Assembly: GCF_900142715.1 (NCBI RefSeq)
Contig: NZ_FRBX01000006.1
Coordinates: forward strand, 186,001 to 250,000
Direction: 5' to 3'
Length of the DNA stretch: 64,000 nt
Source of the DNA: Flavobacterium pectinovorum
GTDB lineage: Bacteria; Bacteroidota; Bacteroidia; Flavobacteriales; Flavobacteriaceae
Both the position numbers and the translations under genes were made by a program. This document shows, piece by piece, positions 54,088-63,500 of the stretch. How positions within the stretch are numbered: position 1 is the first letter of the stretch; each line of letters begins with the position of its first letter. The notes under the pieces are model-generated. The model ran no database searches. It was given only the letters and a program-made list of their open reading frames with translations, and was not told where the DNA came from.

Positions 54088-54141
54088 AGATTACTATCCT
54101 TTTGGAATGCTGGTGCCAAATCGTCATCAAGACAGCAAAGA
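54088..54141 (+). repeat. 54-bp inverted repeat, left copy (Rhs core)
   Basis: 54 bases identical, in opposite orientation, to 58501-58554. It codes YYPFGMLVPNRHQDSK in both copies, in the same reading frame. Identity begins sharply at 54088; nothing upstream resembles the giant gene. Beyond 54141 similarity continues at a lower level to about 54260. Confidence 0.95.
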
Positions 54142-55138
54142 GTATCGTTATGGGTTCCAGGGACAGGAAAAAGATGATGAAATTAGAGGTGGTGATGGAA
54201 ATTCGCTTAACTATACCTTCAGGATGCATGATGCTAGGATTGGTAGGTTTTTTGCAATGGATCCTTTGACTAAAAAATATCCATATTTAACTCCTTACCA
54301 ATTTAGCTCTAATCAACCTATCCATGCTAAAGAATTGGAAGGATGCGAAAGTGCTGCAGAAATTAAACCATATGTTGGTGTATCTTTAAATTGGGGAAGT
54401 AATAATAAATCCATTAGTCTAACTGGACATACTACCGGAAATATTGGTAATTGGCAAGGTTCTGTTGGAGGAAGCGTTACTTTATATGAACAATTTTATA
54501 ATACAGGAAAGGGCGGTTTTGAATTCAAGGCATCCGTTTTAGGTGGATTTAATGATGGCAGATTAAATGTTACCTTAGGAACAAATTATTTTAGAGGAGC
54601 AGGGGGAATGGCTGAGTTTGGTCAAAGAACTGGAATATTGAATTTTGGAATTGGTAAATTCAACTTCTCTTATGAAAACGATGGGTTTCCTTTCCAAAAA
54701 ATTGGATTGAGTGATGGTCATGATAGTCATAGAAGTGCTGCAGTTAAAATTAATTGGGGGCAATTTTCTGGAGGATTTAATTTATTTACGGGTTATAGAG
54801 ATAATTATAAAGGAGATGAAGAAAAGGTTTCAGATGGATTAAATTTTGGACCAACAATTGGTAAATTTGGAGAAAAAATGCCTTATGGATATGTGATTGA
54901 AACTGGTAAACCTTATAGATTTGGAGCTGCTTTTTTAAGCTATGGAAGCACAAAAATAGGAATTGAGTCTGATCGATACATAAGGCATGCTATTCAAGAT
55001 AACTGGGCACATGATATGTCTACACCTAATACTCGTCAACCAGGATTTAGATCTTTAACAGATGATATTAAGCCATTTTTTCAATTTAAAGATAACGGAG
55101 ATAGTACTTCTCCTAAGTTTACTCTTTATGATTATTAA
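54107..55138 (+). CDS. Orphan Rhs core plus C-terminal tip (resembles polymorphic toxin type 23)
   Basis: 343 codons from the first ATG, which lies inside the Rhs core (GMLVPNRHQ); there is no signal peptide or shell. Core residues 1-75 match the giant protein (RYGFQGQEKDDE, NYTFRMHDARIGRFFAMDPL). After ELEG a different tip begins: VGVSLNWGSNNKSISLTGHT, GGFEFKASVLGGFNDG, SDGHDSHRSAAVKINWG. This glycine/aromatic-rich pattern resembles polymorphic toxin type 23, but I am not certain. It is a silent or alternative cassette for the giant gene, followed by its own lipoprotein gene. Confidence 0.75.
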   Translation: MLVPNRHQDSKEYRYGFQGQEKDDEIRGGDGNSLNYTFRMHDARIGRFFAMDPLTKKYPYLTPYQFSSNQPIHAKELEGCESAAEIKPYVGVSLNWGSNNKSISLTGHTTGNIGNWQGSVGGSVTLYEQFYNTGKGGFEFKASVLGGFNDGRLNVTLGTNYFRGAGGMAEFGQRTGILNFGIGKFNFSYENDGFPFQKIGLSDGHDSHRSAAVKINWGQFSGGFNLFTGYRDNYKGDEEKVSDGLNFGPTIGKFGEKMPYGYVIETGKPYRFGAAFLSYGSTKIGIESDRYIRHAIQDNWAHDMSTPNTRQPGFRSLTDDIKPFFQFKDNGDSTSPKFTLYDY

Positions 55139-55146
55139 TAGAAACG

Positions 55147-55695
55147 ATGAAAAAAAATATTTTTATTTTGCTCTTATTATTTATTTCTTGTGGAGTCAAA
55201 ACTTATATGCTAGAAAACGGATTCACAAAAGTTCCTGTTAACGCTACGAATTATTTAGAGATTGAAAAATTTGATTTAAAATTGAATAAAGTTATTGATA
55301 CAAGTTGTATCTACGAACAGTTTAATATAGAATATAAGATTTTATCGAGATTAGACAAACATGTTGAGACCAATATTTATGGAGTTTTAAGATTTTATGG
55401 CAATGGTCGTTTTAATCAATTTTATTTAAACAGGGAAAGGAATCAATTATTAATTAAAAATAATTTTAATCCTTCTTATTCTGGGTATAGAGGCTATTAT
55501 AATAAAAAAGATAGTGATATTAGATTTGATATCTTCGCTCCAATTACGCAAACAAAGGAAATCGGCAAATTATCGGGAATTATAAATGTTCAAGGAGATA
55601 CAATCTATTTGATTACTAGTAAATACAGAGAGGCAGAAATCTTTATTAAAAGAAAAGTTTCAAATGAACTACTGGATTTTAGAGCTAATTGGTGA
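55147..55695 (+). CDS. Small lipoprotein, putative immunity protein for the orphan tip
   Basis: 182 residues. Lipobox LFISC (Cys15), then a beta-rich domain (YGVLRFYGNGRFNQFYLN) of unknown family. It begins 8 bases after the orphan tip, so the pair is transcribed together. A periplasm-facing lipoprotein is placed to neutralise a toxin tip. Confidence 0.7.
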   Translation: MKKNIFILLLLFISCGVKTYMLENGFTKVPVNATNYLEIEKFDLKLNKVIDTSCIYEQFNIEYKILSRLDKHVETNIYGVLRFYGNGRFNQFYLNRERNQLLIKNNFNPSYSGYRGYYNKKDSDIRFDIFAPITQTKEIGKLSGIINVQGDTIYLITSKYREAEIFIKRKVSNELLDFRANW

Positions 55696-55791
55696 CCATG
55701 GCTTTCCAAGAGTTCTTCAAATAATAAATTTATCGTGTATGCTATGAGAATATTTCCCAAACTTTGCACTCGCGACGATGCGGCATAATAA

Positions 55792-55821
55792 AAAACTACA
55801 ACTTTTTAGGGTTGTAGTTTT
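55792..55821. terminator. Hairpin on the left of the recombinase
   Basis: AAAACTACAAC / GTTGTAGTTTT, loop TTTTTAGG. Terminator-like. The sequence CTACAACTTTTTAGGGTTGTAG is repeated at 56928-56960 in the same orientation. Confidence 0.7.
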
Positions 55822-55877
55822 ATTAATAATTTCATTCCCCTCTTCGCTAAAATTGTATTTTTGACAAAACCACAACA

Positions 55878-56924
55878 ATGAAAAAAACGAGTCCAATTAT
55901 TCCTCTATTCAAACAATTCATAAAAGAAACGGAAAGTGGAAAGCGACTCAAAAAAAATGGTGAAAAAATAAAACCCGGTTCAATACAAAATTATTATTAT
56001 GTACTAAACAATCTTATTCAGTTTTCGAGCGATACCAAATTTGAATTACGTATTTGTGATGCATCTAAACTTGACAAACGCGAACTGACATCAGAGAAAA
56101 GTTACTGGAAAAAATTCTATCAAAAGTTTACAGAGTTTTTATACAAAAAGGGATGTCATGATAATTATGTCGGGGCGAATATTAAAGTTATAAGGGTATT
56201 TTTTAATTATCTGAAAAATGATAAAGATATCATTACCGGTGATTTTCAAAGGCTATTTTATGTTCGAAAAGAAGAGATTGAAATTTTTGTCCTTTCTCCG
56301 GAGCAACTAAAGTTTTTAATCCATGATAAAGAATTCGAGCAAACACTTATTCCTAGCCATAAACGCATTAAGGATATTTTTGTTTTTGGCTGTACTACGG
56401 GATTACGATATTCAGACATTTTTTTATTGACGAATAAAAACTTCGAACAAATGGAAGGTGATTGGTATTTGAAACTCAAATCTCAAAAGACCAAAACGTT
56501 TAGTTTTATCAAAATTTCGGCTTATGCCGTTACTATTTTTCAGCGTTATAAAACTACAAATGATAAAACAACACTTTTTGGAAGTATCAGTTTATTCAAT
56601 TTTAATAAAAGTTTAAAACAAATTGGGGAACAGGCAGGTTTTACAATGCCTATTGAAGTCTCCCGCGAAAAACAAGGAAAAACACAAAAATTAACCAGGA
56701 AAACTGATACTTCAAAAAACCGTTTTTGTGACAAAATGAGCTCACACATGATGCGGCGAACTGCAATTACGACACTTCTTATTTTAGGAATGCCGGAACA
56801 TCTGGTTCGCAAAATTAGTGGTCATAGCAATGCGAGTAGTTCTTTTAATCGATATGTTCATTATGCGCAAGCTTATATGGATAAAGAGATTGAGAAGGTG
56901 CATAGTAAATTGGAGAGTTATTAA
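55878..56924 (+). CDS. Tyrosine recombinase/site-specific integrase
   Basis: 348 residues. SAM-like DNA-binding N-terminus (about 30-120) and a catalytic domain with Arg177 (GCTTGLRYSD), Lys204, His290 and Arg293 (SSHMMRRTA), His316 (ISGHSNASSSF) and nucleophile Tyr326 (NRYVHYAQ). All tyrosine-recombinase residues appear to be present. It lies inside the 54.09-58.55 kb inverted-repeat segment, flanked by near-identical hairpins, with no other phage or transposon genes. A DNA inversion function acting on the flanking repeats is the most economical reading. Confidence 0.9.
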   Translation: MKKTSPIIPLFKQFIKETESGKRLKKNGEKIKPGSIQNYYYVLNNLIQFSSDTKFELRICDASKLDKRELTSEKSYWKKFYQKFTEFLYKKGCHDNYVGANIKVIRVFFNYLKNDKDIITGDFQRLFYVRKEEIEIFVLSPEQLKFLIHDKEFEQTLIPSHKRIKDIFVFGCTTGLRYSDIFLLTNKNFEQMEGDWYLKLKSQKTKTFSFIKISAYAVTIFQRYKTTNDKTTLFGSISLFNFNKSLKQIGEQAGFTMPIEVSREKQGKTQKLTRKTDTSKNRFCDKMSSHMMRRTAITTLLILGMPEHLVRKISGHSNASSSFNRYVHYAQAYMDKEIEKVHSKLESY

Positions 56925-56927
56925 AAT

Positions 56928-56960
56928 AAAAGCTACAACTTTTTTAGGGTTGTAGCTTTT
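56928..56960. terminator. Hairpin on the right of the recombinase
   Basis: AAAAGCTACAAC / GTTGTAGCTTTT, loop TTTTTTAGG, just after the recombinase stop. It shares the CTACAAC...AGGGTTGTAG core with the left hairpin, in the same orientation. It can terminate the recombinase transcript. Confidence 0.75.
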
Positions 56961-57055
56961 ATTATTTATGATTTTATCTTTGAATATAAAACTTTTAAAG
57001 ACTAACAGCTCCGACAATTTATTCTTTCTATAGCGAGAGCACTTCATGAACGGAG

Positions 57056-57541
57056 TTAATAATCTAAATAATATTTCGACTTACTATAATAACGTTTTTT
57101 TCCATTTAATATATACGATCTAATTGCATAGCTCATACCATTACTCACATATAAAGTATCATAACCAAAATTTTGAAAAATATATTTATACTTTTTGTTT
57201 TTTACATTAAAAATAAGTCTATAACTGTTGCCAATAATAAATTTTTTTTTCAATGCGAATTGATATCTCGCTAATTTAAATTCTGTAAATGCAGTATCTA
57301 CATTAAATTTATATTCAAATTTAACCCATTCTGAGTAAACTCTTTTGTTATTACTATATTCTTCTAAAATTATACTATCGGTTTTATTTAGATCCAGGTT
57401 TGTTGTCATTTCTGGATTAAACTCAAATAAATCTTTTTTTTCTCTATTGCTACAATTTATCATAAACAAAAAAAATATAAATAAGATTTTTTTGGTTATA
57501 AATTTATTATGGACAATCTTCATCTTTTTTATTATTTTCAT
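57056..57541 (-). CDS. Small lipoprotein, putative immunity protein for the current tip
   Basis: 161 residues. The signal ends FFLFMINC, lipobox Cys about 30; the start is somewhat upstream of the hydrophobic core and an ATG 6 codons downstream (MKIVHNKF) is an alternative. It overlaps the 3' end of the giant YD-repeat gene, so it is co-transcribed. Beta-rich mature part, family unknown. It mirrors the lipoprotein behind the orphan tip. Confidence 0.7.
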   Translation of the reverse strand: MKIIKKMKIVHNKFITKKILFIFFLFMINCSNREKKDLFEFNPEMTTNLDLNKTDSIILEEYSNNKRVYSEWVKFEYKFNVDTAFTEFKLARYQFALKKKFIIGNSYRLIFNVKNKKYKYIFQNFGYDTLYVSNGMSYAIRSYILNGKKRYYSKSKYYLDY

Positions 57542-60500
57542 TTTTATCTTTTGGCTTACCTTGTGTATAACTATTAAGTAAATATCTTATGCTATTTTCA
57601 GACAAAGTTAATGTAGCAGTTTTATCCCCCCAAGTCTGTATATTAAATGTAAACATTTTACCTCCAAATTTATCAGTGCCAGCAGGTTTTAGACCACCTA
57701 GATATGAAATGGCATGGTTACCATCAGTTTCCGTAAAACCAGGACTACCATTATTATATTTATTCATAGCTGTAGCTCTAAATGATAATATAATTTCAAA
57801 CCCACTTTTATATTTTTTATCGATTTGGCTCATAGTAAATTCACCCGTATTTTTTTCATTTGGTTTAATTGTTTTAACATCGCTAAAGTTTAACAATCTC
57901 CTCATTAAATAATTTGTAGTAATACTAGTATTAGCCGTATACTCATTAGGTTTTCCATGGTAATCAGGTTGATCAGTTTGAGAATTAATGGTTTGCTGTA
58001 TACTACTTAAAATTAACCAATCTGCACTATATTTTTTTTCATGTGATGACGCATCTTCTTTTGGATCAAAATCTTGTAAATCTCCAGGATGAAATACAAA
58101 TTGATTGTATTTGGCTTTTCCTGTGTCATAAAGCTTCATCATTGTATCAACAAATCCCTCTTTATCATGTTTAATCCATAAATATGTTACTGCAGCGAGA
58201 ACACATGTTCCAGATTTATCTTGATCTATTAAAAGTGGATTTTGTTTAAGATCATTTACTCTCTTAACAAAAGCTTTTTTGTCTAAGTTAACAAATTCAA
58301 GTCCCTCCAATTCTACACCATCCATTATTCTGTTTTCACTAAAGGCAAATGGTGAATTCCATGAAAATTTATTAGCCAACGGATCTAAGGCAAAGAACCT
58401 ACCAATTCTAGGGTCATGCATCCTGAAAGTATAGTTCATCGAATTTCCTTCCCCTTTCAGCTCATCATCTTTCTCCTGCCCCTGGAACCCATAACGGTAT
58501 TCTTTGCTGTCTTGATGACGATTTGGCACCAGCATTCCAAAAGGATAGTAATCTGAGAACGTAAGAACGTCTGGACTGAAGCTATAAGTTTGATCACTAT
58601 AAGCGAATAAAGGACGATCTGTAATTACAGAAAGTACGTTACCTAAATGGTTTGATAACTCATAGTTTTTATCTCCAACAAAACGGTAAGAAGTTAATGG
58701 GTTTGAAGCCACTCCCTCGTTTCCTTCACCTTGGTCTTCGCCTTCGCAATCATCTCCAATTCCGTTTGCGTTTGCATCTGTTTGATCTGGATTGGCTTTT
58801 CCTCTACAATTATCACAAACATCACCAACAAGATCTCCATCAGAATCAATTTGATCAAAGTTAGGTGTTTTTTTGCAATTATCACATGCATCTCCGCGAC
58901 CATCTCCGTCTGTGTCTAATTGATTACCCACACCGGCAACGTCTTTTTGTTCTTTTCCATTTGCTATAGCAATACAATTATCACAAACATCACCAACACC
59001 ATCTTTATCTCCGTCTTCCTGTAAAGGATTAAATATAAACGGACAGTTGTCTTTGGTGTTTATAACACCATCACCATCTGTATCTTCATCAGGATTACTA
59101 CAGAAGGTATTTGCAAATTTAACGCCATCATTTGCCAATACCATTGGGATGTTTGTATTAGATGTTGCAACGGTTTTAGTTCCTCCTTCGTCGAGCTCAA
59201 ATGTATTAACCTTAAGATCTTCGGGTTCTTCTCCGTTATTTATACTATAAGTAAAATCACATACCTCTGATTTATGAGCAGGAGAATTAATGTTTTTATC
59301 GTCTTTTCCTGGTCTAAATGGAACGGTTGCCGAACCAAGTGAATTAAATGGAATTACAATTTTTAGATCTTTACTTCCACTATCCATTCCTTTGTTCTCT
59401 TCTCCATTTAAAATATTATAAGATTGTGAAGCAACAGCAGTATAAACGTTTCCATTAAGTATAATCGTTATATCATAATTTGATGTAGCCTGATTTAGCT
59501 TGATGTCAGCTTTAAAATCCCATTCTTTTTCGGGTATAGAAATAATAGGCATATCAGGTCTTTCTGAAGGCTTTACAGTATAATCAATAGCACTTGCATA
59601 ACTTCTATAAGAGTAGCGGGTACGTTTTTTAAGTTTTATTCTTACGGTATATTTATTATGGTTACGACGGTATTTTACCAATGAAATTGTTGGTGTGTAG
59701 CCATTTCCTTGTTTTTTAATTCCAACTAAGATTGAACTTCTATACGAGATAGAATTGTCTCCGGGAAAACTGCCTTCTGTAGAAGATCCGTGTAATGCAG
59801 CTAAATTAAATGCGACTACATCACTGGTATCGTCACCAATTTTAAAATGAGAAACTATTGATACGGCTTCTGTTTTTGGTGTTTTATTGTCAAATAAGTT
59901 GATAGAATTTTTCTCGTTTACGGACCACAAGGCAGTCCCCATACTTGACGTAAATCCTAATCCCCATTTTCCTGATATTGTTTCTGCTACTTTTGCAACA
60001 ATAGCATTTTTTTCGCTTGCTGTTACAAATTTTGAGTTTTTAAGTGCTGAAGAAACATCTGCTGTGATTTCTTTTTCTCCTCTTTCAACACCTAAACGGC
60101 TGCTTCCGTAAATATCCTGTTCAATAAGGTAGTATTTTGTAGTTCCACCATTGTTAACCATTTTGTAAGTACTCAGTACATTGCCCTGAGCATCACGTTG
60201 GTAATAAGTTGTATTGGTTGTAGAAGCAGTTTTTACTGTTTTAGCAATTCTGTTTCCTAAACCATCATACTCAAAACTAATAACAACTTGTTCCGTTTTG
60301 CCTTTACTTTTTGTAACCGATTCTACTTTACCATCTACGCGCCATTTGATTTCATCTAAATTTTCTTTGGCATCTTTTACTAATTGACCAATTTCGTCAT
60401 ATTCGTAGTTATTGGCACTTTGGTTGTCAATATCCAATGAAGTATCATCTGGTTTAGCAGGATCGTTAGTAAAAGCGTTATTAGGAACAGCATCATTAAC

Positions 60501-63500
60501 ATGTGTTAATTTATTTGTACCAGCTAAATAATTATAAGTAAGCTGATCCATTTGAGTTGTGTTTAATGCACCATTTGCTAATGGTGCCCAACTGTTAAGG
60601 TATGTAATGTTACCGTTTCTGTCATATTTGTAATCACTTTTGAATCCTTCAACAAAAGGATTAGCTACACCATTTGTATAAGAAACAGCTTTTGAGTGCA
60701 TACTACTGATACGATTCAGCTGATCGTATGTATAATAATTAAACTGTGTAGGGATTGGCTGTTGATCTGTACCCAACAATGATGTTACCATCTCTTTGAT
60801 GTTACCATTGTATAAGTTAGAATCACCTTCAAAATTAGCTCCTTTGCTAAAATTAAATAAATTATTGTCTACAGTACTTTGTGGAGTTGTATTAAATCTT
60901 GATTTATAATCTCCTCTGTAATAATTTAATGCAAAACCAAATGCATCCTTGGCAACTACTAATCCATCTTTACCGGCGTCATATTGAGAACCAAGTTCTT
61001 CTGAGTTAACTGCCTTCAGCCAGCCTTGTAAAGTATAAATATAGTCTAATCCCTGAACGTTTTTATCTCCAATTTCTACACGAGCCAGCGGTCCATGTTC
61101 GTAATACAAATAATTGGCTTCTTTCTCCCAAATTACGTTGTCTTTACTTGTGTAAACTTGTTTAATTCTATTATCAGCATCATACTCATAACGGTGTATA
61201 AATTTGTCCTGAGTACTGTTAGGCTGATAGGTTACCTGATTTACGTTTCCACTAATTAAATCATAATCATAAACCACTTTTTTGCGGTCTAACTTCATTT
61301 CAGTTAGTTTGCTATTATTATTTGTATGATGAATTAATTCTTTTACGTTTCCGTGAACATCATAATCATATAATATGGCATTATCATATTTATCAAATGC
61401 TTTGATTTCTGTTACTTCTGCAGTTAACTGATTGTAATACATTACAGCAGTTACCCTTTTATGAGTGTTATCAGCAGCATAAGAAGTAAACCAATCTGTA
61501 GTGTTCTGAACCGGAATATCATATAAAGTTTTAGTAACCTGATCAAAATGTGATCCCTGGCTGTAAGGGAATTTATCTTCTACAGCATCAACAGGAACTA
61601 AATCATTTGATGTAGCAGCTCCAAAAACTAATCTTCCGTTTTCATTGATGTTTATGGTTACACCAGATTTAACTTCAAACTGTCCTGCTTCTGTAATTCG
61701 GCCAAGACCATCATATCTTGTATAACTAAACAAAGGTGTAGTTTTTGACTGTTTTGCATTTTGTGAAGCCACAATCCTTCCTAACGCATCATATGCAAAT
61801 TTAGTTTCACCACCATCCGGTGTTTTTTGCCACACCAATTGGTTTAATGAATTGTAACGGTATTGTGTCTGCATTTTATGACCCGGAGCAACAGCTACAC
61901 CATTTACAGCTGTAGTATCTATTTTTTCCGGATTATTTTCTCTAACATCTTTTATTGCTGCATCAGAGTTAGGTTTCAATCTGTCAACTCCTTCTGGTGG
62001 AACTGTCTGTATTAAATTTCCAGCCTGATCATAATAGTATAATGTATATTGATACTCCTTGTCGAAAGAAGTCTGAGTTAAGGTTTCTGTTAATCCCTCA
62101 AAAGCAGCTTTTAAATAGTTTTGTCTAAACTCTTCTTTTTTAGTCGCATAAAAAGCATTTTCTATTTCTTGTTTGTTTGCCGATTTTACGGTGTTTGCAT
62201 ATAGTTCACAAGGTGTTTTAGTTCCTGGTATAACAGGAATTTCTAAACTAAATGAAGGAACCATGATCGCTGGTGGACAAATTTTATTATCAATAGCGTA
62301 TTTATCTGCAAATTGATACCAAACTAATAATTCTTCTGTCGGGTTTGCAATTTGTGATTGAATATAATTGTAGTATTCATTAATAACAGTACTTGTTACT
62401 GTATTTCCGTATCTTAATTTAGTTGACCCAAATTCACTAATTGTTAAAAATAATGGATTCTGAATAGTTGTTATCTCCAGTTTTGCTAAATATTGTAAAT
62501 AATCTGTACTGATATATGCAAAATTAGCTTCACAGAAATAAGTAGCATCTTTATCCATGTTTTCCGGAATTTTGTAATCCGGAACCTGCATAGCAACAAC
62601 TTGTCTAAAAGTAAGCCATTTAGGACCACAAACAACTGGTGCCACTGCACTAGGAATACATAGGTCTGAACAGCTAAAAGTTGAAGTTTCTGCTTCTATA
62701 GATGTTACAACACTGGCTTTGGCTGATTTAGCAGACAATGCCATTTTATTTTGAGCTATGATTTGTCCGTCCTCAGAAACAGAAACATATAAATCATCAC
62801 CACTGTTAATTGATTGTTTGCTTGTTGTTTTAGGCGGATAAACTTCTGACATAAACGGACAGAAAGGTACGGCAGGAGCTTTGGCTTCTGAGCTTGTAAT
62901 TTTTGTAAACGTGTAGTGAGAAATTTTACTACCGTTTTGTGTTACTGTGCGCCCTTGACTATCAACAAAGTTAATTTTGAACGTTAAGTCACTTGTAACA
63001 TCAATGTAGTTAATGCGTCTTGCATTTTTGATATTAATATCATAGAAATTGATGAAATTCCTGTTATAAACTGATCCTGAATTTTCGTCAAAGTTGATGC
63101 TTACTAAATTGTTTTCTGCAACAATAGAATATTTGTCTATTACAACTGCTTTTAAATTATTTTCAGTATATCTGGTTCTTGCTTTCTGGAAGTGAGACAC
63201 TAATTTAGAATCTCTGACAAAAGCACTAATCGGACTGTAACCAGATACAGATCCTGATTTGTAGAAATCACCATCTGCATTAACTTCATGGTTTCTTGTA
63301 ATTAAGAAATCGTTCAATATGTTTTTTACATTGTTTTCATAAGTAAGCTCATCATTAGCTGCTACAGAACAAGATGTAATAGGAGTGTAGGTGTTACAAG
63401 GTTTTTGATCCGGGTTCGGTATATTAGGACAATTGTCGCAATTGTCAAAAAATCCATCACCATCACTATCAACTGTACCACAGATTCCGCCGCCACCGCA

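Noticed and set aside
55878..56924. Recombinase as part of a prophage or integrative element
   Set aside because: No phage, mobilisation or replication genes are nearby and no tRNA attachment site; its place between inverted Rhs repeats fits inversion better, although this is not proven.
56975..56982. TATCTTTG box downstream of the recombinase
   Set aside because: It matches the -7 consensus but points into the 3' end of a minus-strand gene; probably chance in AT-rich DNA.
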